The position numbers and the translations under genes are program-made. Shown piece by piece: positions 46,275 to 56,395 of a stretch of DNA of 64,000 bases. The stretch is taken from the NCBI GenBank assembly GCA_029876055.1, contig CM056879.1, forward strand, positions 186,001 to 250,000. The letters are read 5' to 3'. The notes beneath the pieces were generated by a model that was not told where the DNA came from, made no database searches, and saw only the letters and a program-made list of their open reading frames with translations. The number at the start of each line of letters is the position of its first letter. Position 1 is the stretch's first letter. The stretch comes from Madurella fahalii. Taxonomy: Eukaryota > Ascomycota > Sordariomycetes > Sordariales.

Positions 46275-48087
46275 ATGGCTGACACATCCCCCAAACCAAA
46301 AGAGAGCAGCCCGGGCCCGGCAACTACAACGGCATCGCCGCCCCCGGCATCGCCGCCCCCGGCATCGCCACCACCGGCAGCCGCGAGCTCTCCCCGTCCA
46401 GCAGCCCCAACGGCACCGACTGGGCCTGGAGTGATCGAAGCCGACGTGAGTGACGTTGTGCAGGAGGCTGATGACCGCGCTAGACTTCTGATCTTCTAAA
46501 TGCAGGTGCATGCCGAGGCCGATGATGCCGACAATGACGTCGATTCTTCACTTAGCCTGGTAGGATTCCGGACCAGATTATACGTTGCAAACCTCATCTG
46601 ATGAGATGAAGACTTACAAGATCGATCCAGGGTTCAAACCAGAGCGAGACGACGTCCTTGGCACCCAGTATCTACAAGTTTAGAGAAGAAAACGGCCGTA
46701 CATATCACGCCTACAAAGCCGGAAGTTAGTACCACTGCTGCTCCTACCACAACACTCAGCCCAGAATTGTTCGCTCTAACCGAGATACTTGCTTGACATT
46801 AGCATACTTCATGCCGAATGACGCTGTAAGCCCGACTCGGAAACCTTACAACAATGCAACGTACTGTATGGTCGCCTGACGAGAAGGACTGCATGCAGAG
46901 AGAGAACGACCGTCTTGACCTTCAACATAACCTCTTCATCTTGATGCAGGACAACCAGCTGTACAGCTGCCCTGCCGGCAAGGACAAACCCTTGAAACGG
47001 GTGCTCGATGCCGGCTGCGGCACAGGCATCTGGTCCATGGACTTTGGTACGTTTGAATGTCACGGTGAAGACAGCATCCCAATAGCAGTACTAAGCACCA
47101 ACCACCTACAGCGGATGAGCACCCCGAGACGGCGGTATGCATAGACTCTTAGCGCGCCCCCGTACAATTGAACCGGACGTCCTGACCGTCACAGGTTGTT
47201 GGTGTCGATCTCAGCCCCATCCAGCCGAGCTTGTTAGTACCTTAATTGCTAGTACCCGCATTGCTACTGGTTGGCCGTAAACTCACAAAAGATGGCTAGC
47301 GTCCCACCAAATGTCGAATTCTTCGTTGACGACCTCGAGGCCGAGTGGAGCTTTGCCCACCCGTTCGACTTCATCTACGTACGCTTCTTGACCGGATCCA
47401 TCAGAGACTGGCCCCGGTTATTTGAGCAGGCCTACACGTAAGCGCGCCGCATTTATGCCGACGTGTCGCGTGTTTTGCCATCGTGCTTACCTCGTATCTG
47501 CAGGCATCTGCTTCCCGGCGGTCACATCGAATTGTGCGATGTCGCTTTTCCTCTAGTCTCTGATGACGGCACCCTCGCGGAGGACAGCGCACTGAAGAGG
47601 TGGAGCTCGCTCGTCCTCGAGGCGACCGCCAAATTCGGCTCCCCTCTGAACTCGGCACTTAAATACAAGGAACAACTGGCCGATGCCGGCTTTCGAGACG
47701 TCGTTCAGATCGAATACAAGTGGCCGAGCAACCCGTGGCCTAAGGACCGCAAATTCAAAGAACTCGGTCAGGCAACCTATCTCTTGAGACAAGTACAAAT
47801 CCACTGGTGTTCGCGACACTAACACAGAAACAGGCGCATGGTCCTACGAGAACAACGTACAGGGCCTCCAGGCGGCAAGCCTGTTTCCCTTGACCAATGC
47901 CCTGGGTTGGACGGCAGCCGAGGTTGAAACTTTGCTCGTCGACGTCCGAAAAGAATTGAAGGACCGGAAAATCCACGCCTATTGGCCCATGTAAGCCTCC
48001 CTGCCCCTCTTGAGCCAGCCGGAAACGGAAAGGAAGCTGATTTTTGTATGTCGTAGCTATGTCATTTACGCTCGGAAACCGGAGTAA
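46275..48087 (+). CDS. LaeA-like SAM-dependent methyltransferase
   Basis: Eleven exons: 46275-46445, 46506-46559, 46631-46724, 46803-46825, 46884-47046, 47112-47134, 47195-47232, 47300-47437, 47504-47766, 47834-47990 and 48057-48087. All junctions keep phase and give 384 residues. The N-terminus is Pro/Ala-rich with three ASPPP units. After an acidic stretch comes SIYKFREENGRTYHAYKAG, the classic lead-in of this fungal family. The Rossmann-type motif I is RVLDAGCGTGIWSMDFADEHP, then GVDLSPIQPSFVPPNV (motif post I), DDLEAEW, and the HLLPGGHIELCDV motif. Homologues include LaeA and the UMTA-type methyltransferases near secondary-metabolite genes. Substrate unknown; no biosynthetic core enzyme is in the window. 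Two exons of exactly 23 nt are unusual. Confidence 0.87.
46334..46378. repeat. 15-bp coding tandem repeat (ASPPP units)
   Basis: Three near-identical 15-bp units of GCATCGCCGCCCCCG encode ASPPP ASPPP ASPPP in the disordered N-terminus of the methyltransferase. Confidence 0.85.
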
Positions 48088-48771
48088 GGGGCTCGGCCGG
48101 CGCAAATGGCACGATACTGTAGATCACATTGGGTCAGCTTGCAGCAATGCTGCCATTACATGGAAGTGTGAACGTCCTGGAGACTCTACATGCGATGCGG
48201 TTCGTCGCGTTCCCCGACGGGATTTTTAGTTTTCCCTCTTCGAACACGGAACTTGAAGTATTCGACACGGAGCAGTTAAAGGCTCGTATTTTTCGAGGGA
48301 CATGCATCTAGGGTAGCAGCCAAGCCTTTTGTCGTCTGTCGTGTCGTGGATGGGCAGGGGAAACATCTCTTGTGCAGGTGGCCCAAAACGGGCTAAATGA
48401 TGAGCAGTGGTATCAGGCACCGGGATGAAAGCCAAAAGGCGGGGACGGATGAAGCGAAGGAATTGGTAAGTGAGCGCGCTACAACAATTCATACATTCAT
48501 TCGGTCTAGTACCCAGGTTCTCCTTGTTCTATTTTTAGTGAAGTTGCAATACAACTCGAGGTGTTCATCGCCCAGCCTCATCGGTTACCCGGAAATGGAA
48601 AGCGAGAGACTCCGTCCGATTCTACATAAAAGTCGGCATCGCCTTTCTATCAATCCGCTCAGCCTAATAACTGGACCTTCACCGGCGGCAGCGACCAAAA
48701 CGTTCTCGAGATCCTCAATCCTGGGACCCCGCAACCCCGTTACCCCTGAAAACCAAATAAATAAAAAAAAA
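48088..48771. other. Intergenic region
   Basis: About 680 bp between two plus-strand genes. It contains the promoter and an A-rich 5' leader of the small secreted protein (nine A residues directly before its ATG). Confidence 0.5.
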
Positions 48772-49203
48772 ATGCGTTTCGATCTCCTCGCCCTCGCGGC
48801 GGCCGCGGCCACGCTCACCACCGCCAACCCCCTCCAGAAGCGCTGCACCCCTGTCTACGACCCCGAGCTCGCCCTGGGCTACCAGCCGCCGGCCCCCTGC
48901 TGGCAGACTTTCGACCCGGCGTGCCAGCCGCACCTGGCCAGCGGCACCGAGATGACGCTGGACGCGGAGCACCGCCTCGCCGTCGTGTACGGCGTGTCCG
49001 CCGACTGCCAGGGCCAGATCGCCGAGGAGCTCGCGCGCGAGGCTGACGGCCGCAAGAACTACGACTGGGTGCAGAAGCATGGCAGCCTGACCGTCATCCC
49101 CGGGGAGAACATCTTGGTCATCTCCAACATGCCGGAGCAGGCCGTGGAGAGGTATCAGTCGCTGACCTATATGGGGCCACCGTGGGACACTGGCTCGGAC
49201 TAG
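48772..49203 (+). CDS. Small secreted protein, unknown function
   Basis: A 143-residue single-exon protein. The start MRFDLLALAAAAATLTTANPLQKR is a signal peptide followed by a Kex2-type LQKR site. The mature part has four cysteines (RCTP, PCWQ, PACQ, DCQG) and no recognised domain. An in-frame extension upstream to 48397 exists but has no ATG-led signal and crosses an A-rich leader, so ATG 48772 is preferred. Codon use resembles that of the highly expressed neighbours (strong C/G third positions). It could be a secreted effector-like or cell-wall protein; nothing in the sequence tells which. Confidence 0.75.
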   Translation: MRFDLLALAAAAATLTTANPLQKRCTPVYDPELALGYQPPAPCWQTFDPACQPHLASGTEMTLDAEHRLAVVYGVSADCQGQIAEELAREADGRKNYDWVQKHGSLTVIPGENILVISNMPEQAVERYQSLTYMGPPWDTGSD

Positions 49204-49563
49204 GGGGAAGGTCGTTGAGAGGAAAAGGTTAGAGATTAAGGTTGGCTTGTGTTGGTTGGAGGTTCGGCGGAGGGTTGTAGTACCGGACTACCAACCAAGG
49301 AGACCAAGGGAGGATCTGTATGGACAAGAGGGTGTACAGTACCATTGTGATCTTGGCGTCTTTTGTTGTCAAGTATCGCGCAAAAAGCGACGCCGCAACT
49401 GCCGTCCAGCAATTGCACCTTAAGTACGACATCAAGGATGATGCAAGCAAGGAAGATCAAGATTCTGCGCCATCATAATTGTGACCCCTGCAATTTATGA
49501 TTCCTTAATACCGTGCCCCATACTTATGTTTTGCGGTCCCATTTCCTGCTGCTCCGTCTTCCA
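49204..49563. other. Convergent intergenic region
   Basis: About 360 bp between the small secreted protein and the sugar transporter, which converge. It holds the two 3' ends only, as far as can be seen. Confidence 0.5.
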
Positions 49564-51368
49564 TCAAACTTTCTCAGCCGGCGGCACATCCGGCTCCGCC
49601 TTGGTCTTCCGCGCCATCACGGCCTCGATCTCAGCAGTCAACCGCGACCCGCCCTTCTTGGTATTCCATGGACGTGGCCCATCCTTGGAGAACATGAGCT
49701 CCACCTCCTCGAGCGTCTTGCCACACGTCTCCGGGCACAGCACGTAGAACCAGGCTGCCGCCACGATGCAGAGCACGCCAAAGATGATAAACAGCTTCCA
49801 GGTGATGTTCACAAATGCCGGCGGCGTGAACATGCCCAGGGCAAAGTTGAAGACCCAGTTCGACAGGGCGGCGAGGGACATGCCCGTTGCTCGAGTGCCC
49901 AGGGACCACACTTCCGCAGCGTAGATCCAGCAGACCGGGGCCAGCGTCAGTGCGTACACCACGATCAAGAGGTACGAGAAGGTGATGACGGTGTTGGCCG
50001 GCGCGCCCGGATGGACCGAGATGACGATGTTTGCGTTCGGGGGGTCGCCAACTCCGCCGGGAACTTCGACATGGTGGGCTCCCATGACGCCGCCAACGAC
50101 GAAGTGGCAGAAGCCCATGCCGATGGCGCCCCAGACGAGAAGAGTACGGCGACCGGTCTTGTCGATGAATAGCCTAGGTAGTAATCGATAGTCATCAGTC
50201 ACACCAGCCTTCCTTTCTTTGATGTCCAATCGCTTGGTACGTACCACATGACTCCGGTGAAGATGATAAAGACTGCGTATTGGATGCCCGATGTGACCAT
50301 GGCAACATCGCCAGTGAGACCCGCCATCTGCGCAATGTACGTCAAATAGTACACGATGACGTTCGCGCCAGCAAGTTGCTACGTCTTCAGGTCAGCGAGT
50401 GTACCGTATGCTTGTTTGCTTGCTTGCTTGCTTGTTTGGTTGGCTGTTTCGACCAAAGTACGTACCTGCCAGGCTTGGACGGACATACCAGCCAACGTCC
50501 GCTTCCACATGCCGTTTCTGAAGAACTTCCTCCAGCCACGGCCAGCCTCCCGCTCAGCGCGCATCACGGTCACAATTTCTTCCCACTCAGCAATGACAAG
50601 CGGGTCCTCGGTGTCGCCCGCAGCTTGAATATTTGCCAACGTTCGAATGGCCTCCTCCTCGCGGCCGACCTTGGCAAGCCATCTAGGCGACCGGGGGAGG
50701 AATGGCAGCCCAATCATGAGCAGGGCGCAGGGAATGAACTGCGTGCCCCATGCCGTGCGGAACGAGGCTGTCCCCGGGATGGAAGCGCAGCCATATCCGA
50801 TAAAGTACATGATCAAAATGCCAAATTCGATGGCCAGCTGCTGGATGATGACGATGGAGCCGCGCTTCTCGGCCTTGGCAATCTCGGCGAGATAGACGGG
50901 TACCTGGGATGAGGTGATGCCGACGGTGAAGCCGTTGAGCACGCGTCCGGCGATGAGTTGGCCGTAGTTTTGGCAGGCGACCTGGATGGCGGTCCCGACC
51001 AGCCAGAAGAAGCAGGCAAACATGATGGAATCGCGCCGACCAATCTTATCAGAGATCGGCCCGGCGACAGCGGAGCCCACCACGGAACCGGCGGCCAGAG
51101 CCGAACCGATTGCGCCTTGGATCACGCCGGACGGGTTGTTGAAGAAATCAATGTACTGGTCCGTCACGACGATGGCCGACATGGACGAGATGTCAAAGCC
51201 GAAACTGGAGGGATCATAGGAAATTAGTACCCTAATCAGATCTCGGAGCGGCGGTCTAATTAATTAATTAAATCGGAACAGAACGATGACTTACAGCGCG
51301 CCGCCAAGGGTCGCGATAATGGCCACCAAGTGGACATTGTAGATGGTGGGCAACTTCAGCTTGCCCAT
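49564..51368 (-). CDS. MFS sugar transporter
   Basis: Four exons, 51368-51295, 51204-50466, 50378-50245 and 50173-49564, giving 518 residues. It is a twelve-span member of the sugar porter family. Signatures are LGGALFGFDISSMSA in span 1, DKIGRRDSIM after span 2, PRSPRWL after span 6 (the usual PESPRWL with Arg for Glu), QLAGANVIVYYLTYIAQ in span 7, LFIDKTGRRTLLV, and PETCGKTLEEVE at the end. QLAGxN-type span 7 and FGFDISSMSA suggest a hexose or oligosaccharide carrier. Intron 2 (50465-50379) contains a TTGC/TTGT simple repeat. The minus-strand start ATG at 51368 matches the usual MGKLKLPxIYN beginning. Confidence 0.92.
50411..50445. repeat. (GCTT)n/(GTTT)n simple repeat in the transporter intron 2
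   Basis: Tandem copies of GCTT with interspersed GTTT lie inside the second intron of the sugar transporter gene. Confidence 0.8.
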
Positions 51369-52815
51369 TTTGTCGAGTCTCTTGGCCTGCAGAACCTGTA
51401 TGTATGGGACCTGACAGAGGGGACGTCGGACCAGAGCCGTTGATGAGTAGTGGAAGATGCTTCGCCGACGAAGTGCGGAAGGGAGTTGAAAGCGAAACAA
51501 AAGAGGTCTGCCCCGAGCCTTTAGGGAGAAGCAGCCGCCCTTGTTCCTCGTCAGCCTTTAAAGATGCTCGGAACCAAGGTGTGGCCGCGGACGTTCTAGC
51601 CCATGCTGTCGTGCGCCGAACCAATGCGGCGGGGCCACCGACTTATTTGCTTTCGAGGGCACATCGCGAGACGCAGTAACGTCGTATTGGGGGAGAGCTC
51701 CTCGGGCAGCTTTGAAGCTTCCTGGGCTCGCGTAGGCCGAATCCCGCCAATCATCATGGATACTTCGTGTAACGGCGGAACAGAGACCCAGACGGAGGAT
51801 TACTTCGGTGGTGAGGATGCCGGGGCGTGATAGGCGCGCTTAGGATCCTTGTGCGGGTGAATGTGGGCGGACCAGGTGGTCCTACCATCTTCGGCAGTTT
51901 GGATGACGATGAAGCCGGAGATTTGCATGGCGCTGCGGAGTGCGGGACCCACCAGACCTCTCGTTCCCGCCGCGAGCTCTCCCCGGATGAACGAGCCGGA
52001 TGACGATGTAATGGCCAGGGGAAACAGCCTGTGCGACGGCGCAATCCAGATTCACAAGAGACCAGCGCGCCGCCAGGCCCGGCCTTGCCGTTCAGTGCGG
52101 TTAAAATCATGCCACAATAAGGGTACGTACACCGCCGCCAATTAATTAGGTGAAGACATCTCTGGGGTCCAGTTCTCATCCGATGGCGCATCCGCAGGCC
52201 ACACTCCGCTTCAAACCCACTTTCTCCAGACTCGGCGGGCCCTCTGCTGCCTACCTACGACTCTCCAAAGGTAGTAATTGGTGGCCGCGGAGCACGTATC
52301 AACGTCAATCCATCCACATGTAACAGTCGTGTACAGGATCCGCCGTGGCACTGCATGCATCGTGGGTGGAGAAGAACCAGCAACTTGGTAACATATTACC
52401 CATATAGAGGCTCTACAGTATGTAGTACTCGATGCGCGGTTGGAAATAAGCTTGATTTACTGCTGCCAATCACTTGATGAGGCTCTCTTGACAGTCTGAG
52501 ACCGTGATAAAGATGGGGCGGTGGGGGGCTCTTCACTTCCGTCACGCGATCGAAAACCGATGGAATGGCCATGCATCGATATCCAAGTGCGTGAAATGGA
52601 ATAAGACTACCTAGACTGCCCTATGTAAATTCACCAGTTGCTTAAGATCCGGGATTCTCAGACCTAAGCTACATTTGTTTTGGTACTGCGTAGCAGGGGA
52701 TACTGGTGCGTGCCGTCCAAGTTCCCTCCTGGGCCCCGCCCCGACAACCCAGGACCGTCAGGACAGCGCTCAACTTGCCGAAACACTGAGTCAATGTCAG
52801 CGGGAAACCGCAAAT
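51369..52815. other. Intergenic region
   Basis: About 1.45 kb upstream of the transporter. It includes that gene's promoter. Frames on both strands are short and have no family pattern. Confidence 0.5.
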
Positions 52816-53282
52816 ATGGCGGCATTCGAGTGTCTTCCGGCCGAGATCATCGCCCTGATTTGCCATGATGGGCTGCACCCGGTCAGCATTTAACTCGGGC
52901 TTTAGGATACCCAGGCCCTCGCTGCGCTTGGTGCTCTCACCTGCATGAATCGCAGGGGAAGAACGCGTTGATGACCACCGTCGCCAGGGACTCAACACCA
53001 CGACTTTATCCGGGAATTGGCACCTAGCAGTGTTACCCACTGATAGTTGAAGCTGGTACCCCAATCAATGGCGCAGATCAATTTGGAAATACTGTGCTGC
53101 ACGCCTGCTTCGCTCATCCCATTCGGTTGGATCCCTCGGCATTGCAAGCGATGCTGCGCGCGTGGCTTGTCAACCTTGCCGACCCACGCCTCCGCAATAA
53201 GGGCGGCGCGTCCGCTTTTCAACTTGCTATCCAGCACCGATGCTTGTTTGTTCTGGAGGTAATGATTATCGGGTCATCGTGA
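52816..53282 (+). pseudogene. Decayed F-box / ankyrin-repeat gene
   Basis: The frame at 52816 begins MAAFECLPAEIIALIC, an F-box-like start, and stops 25 codons on. Shortly after, other frames read TQALAALGALTC, expected for the F-box continuation, and then GNTVLHACFAHP...LRNKGGASAFQLAIQHRC at about 53085-53260, which is ankyrin-repeat-like (GNTxLH, GxSAFxLAI). Stops and frame changes lie between these pieces and no splice model joins them. This is most simply a degenerated copy of the F-box/ankyrin genes common in Pezizomycotina. Confidence 0.6.
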
Positions 53283-54281
53283 CGCTGACATGGTCTGCGG
53301 TCCCTCCGCGGACGACTTCCCCGCGTCTTATCTCGAGATTGTCGCCCTGTAACTAAGGAGCAAGTTGAGAGCGGCCTTAGGCCCCGGCAATGCGGCATAT
53401 TGCTCGCCGCCGAGCTGTAGGGCAATTGGAGGAACTTGGCCAGTCTGGTACTGAATAAGAATTCAGTTTCTGCTGTAATTAAGGCATATCCCATCGAATG
53501 CTGTTCCTGGCTCCCGGTCGTGGAACACGAGTGGCCACCCGGGTGGCTGACGCGCGACCTAGATAATGGATTTGAGGCTATCGAAACTCAAATGCCAGCC
53601 CGTCATGTGATACCACATTCCGGAGCCTGGGGACAACATTCCATCAGCACTTCACCCCTGTAGTTCCCACCCAGTTAACAGAATATTTCCCAAGATCATG
53701 TACTAGAGGTTGTGTTTACATGCCTTTACTGGTCTCCTACAGATTTTTATTGTAGGGGCCAAACTATTGACATATAGGTTACCTCCCTTCAGATACTCAA
53801 ACTTTATACGTCTAACATCGAGTACGCATTATTCACAGCAAAGGTGGATCTATTTTCCTGGGCATTCTAATCCTTCTCTTTAACTACCTAGAACGATCTG
53901 TAACCGAAGAAAATCTGAACCTAATCCGCAATATGAGTCCTTTCGTAGCCATTCGACTTAAGGGTTGGGTAGTTTACTGCAATTACCCCACCCGTTTCCC
54001 ATACTCCTGCCGGTAGACAGGTGTCCGTAACTGAACGCGAGTCGCTTCTAATCACCTTCCTGCTTCGTTCCCTGAGCCCGACCCAACCTGGAACACCAGT
54101 AATGATGTGCCCTGGAAAAGGAAAGCGGAAGGAGAAAAGAAGAGGATAGTCGCGAGAGACGTGATGAGGGTTTTGAAGAAAATAAAAAGTAACGAAAGGC
54201 GAGGGCAAGAAAATGTTTTAAAACGAAGAATAGAAGTGCCTAGCATAAGGCTGAGGGAAGAGCCACAGGGTAGGAAGAAAC
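53283..54281. other. Intergenic, AT-richer region
   Basis: About 1 kb, noticeably richer in A and T than the surroundings around 53690-53920. It lies between the decayed gene and the 3' end of the SRA gene. No feature was recognised. Confidence 0.5.
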
Positions 54282-55628
54282 TTAGTATCCGTTTCGAAAT
54301 TGCCGCTCGACCTCCTTCTGCTGGTACGTCGGCACCGATCTGCTGATCTCCACCAACGACTTTTGCCCATCCAGACGGACCAGTTTAAACCGGTCGTATA
54401 AACCGCCATTCTTGTTCTTTGCCTTTTGCTGCTCGACGACTCTATAGAGCCCATCATAGCGGACACCCACCGAGGGAGCCCAGGCCTTCTTCGGGCCCGC
54501 ACTCCGCAAAACACGCACCGGCCGCTTAGTGATGATAGACTTCTGCAGGCTCTTAGTGGAGGCAGTCACCACGTTAACTCGGTTAGGGTCGCTATTGTCG
54601 TGGCTTCGATCGGCGCTGTAATACAGCACCCCACCCTCGTCGTTGTCGAGATCTCCATAAGTGGTCGATTTGCCCGAGACCACGACCGAATATGTGCCTT
54701 CGCTCTGAAATCCGTAAATCCCAGCCATGACGTGACCGTGGACGCCATGAAAGACAGCAACCCGCAGCAGCGGCCACCAGTCTCCCGGGCTGAGGCCGTT
54801 GTGGCCAAACTCCCGGGCGTCTCGCTTCTCACTCTTGTAGCGCTTGTCGAAGAGATAAATACTACCCTTCAAGCCCCGCTTCATCATCAGGCCGTGCATG
54901 ATTCCATTAATGCCCCAGACTGGGTGGTCGGCCGGCGGGGCGCGGACAGCGCTAGTGCCCTCGCTAGTAGGAGACCTTGCTCCGGGCGTTGTGGGAGAGG
55001 TGGTCGGTGAGTCTTCCTCATCCTCGGCTTGCGCATTGCCGCTGTCAAACGTGGAGTCGGCACCCCAATTGAGGCTCTCGAGTTTCTGGTAAATGGTGGC
55101 ACCCCACATGGAGAGATCCTCGGGCAAGAGGCTTTTGAACCTATCGTCAAAAAGGAGCCTGAGGGCGCTTCCGAGATAGTCCCGGGACGTTGGCGTGACA
55201 ACTGCCTCGAGCTCCAGGTGCCAGAGGAAGGCATTGACCGCCTCCAGTCTGGTATCCAGCTCAGCCTGCGAGAGTGGCTGACCCTTGCTCTGGTTCTTTA
55301 ATTTGACGACGAGGGTTGAAATCTGTAGCGACCCTTGGTACAAAGAGCCTGTCCATGCCTTTACCACCGTGTCTTTCTCAGCGGGGTGAGATGCATTCTT
55401 TTCAGCCGAAGGAACCGGAGCCTCAGTCGGATCTGCGGGCTCGGGCCCAAGCCCTTTCTGCGCTATATTGTTGGGGCTCGATGCATCCATTGAGGACGAG
55501 GAAGTGGGGGTGAAAGAGGTCGAAGGTTGCATGCTGATGGCCTGGCGTACGGCTTCGGAGGCAGCTTCTAACACTTTTTCTTGCTCATTCGTGACATTGC
55601 CCGCTGAGGTTAGCAGGTTCTTTGCCAT
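54282..55628 (-). CDS. SRA-YDG domain protein
   Basis: A 448-residue protein from ATG 55628. A typical intron end (GCTAACCTAACCTGGCAG) lies just upstream, so a 5' UTR intron or a further coding exon is likely. The N-terminal half is Ser/Thr/Pro-rich with a helical segment (LEAVNAFLWHLELEAVV). The C-terminal half is an SRA (SET- and RING-associated) domain: VFHGVHGHVMAGIYG, YSVVVSGKSTTYGDLDND, GGVLYYSADRSHDN, KRPVRVLRSA, VGVRYDGLYRVV and RFKLVRLDGQ. In other eukaryotes this fold flips out 5-methylcytosine in hemimethylated DNA. There is no RING or SET domain, as in other fungal stand-alone SRA proteins. Nuclear DNA binding is inferred. Confidence 0.88.
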   Translation of the reverse strand: MAKNLLTSAGNVTNEQEKVLEAASEAVRQAISMQPSTSFTPTSSSSMDASSPNNIAQKGLGPEPADPTEAPVPSAEKNASHPAEKDTVVKAWTGSLYQGSLQISTLVVKLKNQSKGQPLSQAELDTRLEAVNAFLWHLELEAVVTPTSRDYLGSALRLLFDDRFKSLLPEDLSMWGATIYQKLESLNWGADSTFDSGNAQAEDEEDSPTTSPTTPGARSPTSEGTSAVRAPPADHPVWGINGIMHGLMMKRGLKGSIYLFDKRYKSEKRDAREFGHNGLSPGDWWPLLRVAVFHGVHGHVMAGIYGFQSEGTYSVVVSGKSTTYGDLDNDEGGVLYYSADRSHDNSDPNRVNVVTASTKSLQKSIITKRPVRVLRSAGPKKAWAPSVGVRYDGLYRVVEQQKAKNKNGGLYDRFKLVRLDGQKSLVEISRSVPTYQQKEVERQFRNGY

Positions 55629-56395
55629 TGCCGGTGGGTCCTGCCAGGTTAGGTTAGCGCTTATGCGCCATGGCCCAGAGTAGATGCACGCAGAATATCT
55701 TCTGCACCTCATCCACGTGAACAAGTGCAATGTACCGAGAATAACATTTTCTCACCATCATCCAATTCGCCCTGCCTGCGATGTTCGCCTGCCATGCTGA
55801 CCGTGAATGAAGCGAGGAGATTGATAGGTTGCCTGAGGGCAAGAGCTCGTCTGATTAAGGTTGCTAGCGAGTGTTCCGGCCGAAGCGATAAATTAACGTG
55901 TCTGATGGCAAGAGCTCGTCTGAAGAGAAATCCGTCCGGAAGCTGGTTTCGTCCGGAGTGGGTATCACCCTCGAAGCGACTTCCAGATACTGTCCAGAGG
56001 TGACATGAGGAACCGTGGAAGAAGAGGGTTGCGAGGGTGAGGGTAAGGGTGAGGGTAAAGGTGGGGGTGAAGGTGGTAGTGAAGGTGGTAGTGGGGTCTG
56101 GAGGGGGAGAAGAAATCAGCTGAATGCGAGTTTTGGTTTCGAGCAAGTTATGTTGTTTTGGAGGGTAGATGGGTTAAGGTAAGGTAGGTGAGCGGTATGA
56201 ATAGAGGAAGTCAAATTGCAATGCTGCAGAAGACGGCGGAAGGCGGTGGAAGCACTCCTTTAATCACAATCCTCCTAACCCTGCGAGGCGGGAAGCAAAC
56301 CGCGCAACTCTGGTCTAGTATGCTATGAGATAAGTAACAAACACTCAGCTACCGTCGCTGCGCGCCGCTTCGCTGCCCTCGCCGCCGGCTCTAGC
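55629..56395. other. Intergenic region with a G-rich repeat
   Basis: About 770 bp between the SRA gene start and the endoglucanase 3' end. It includes a duplicated segment GGCAAGAGCTCGTCTGA (near 55837 and 55907) and a G-rich array at 56028-56100. Confidence 0.55.
56028..56100. repeat. G-rich GGGTGA-type minisatellite upstream of the SRA gene
   Basis: Repeated GAGGGT/AAGGGT/GAAGGT units give many GG and GGG runs on the plus strand, about 400 bp upstream of the SRA gene start codon. Such runs could form a G-quadruplex. Confidence 0.8.

Noticed and set aside
49513..50172. 219-codon plus-strand frame opposite the sugar transporter
   Set aside because: It lies opposite the last transporter exon, which has clear MFS motifs; it is His/Arg/Gln-rich shadow sequence.
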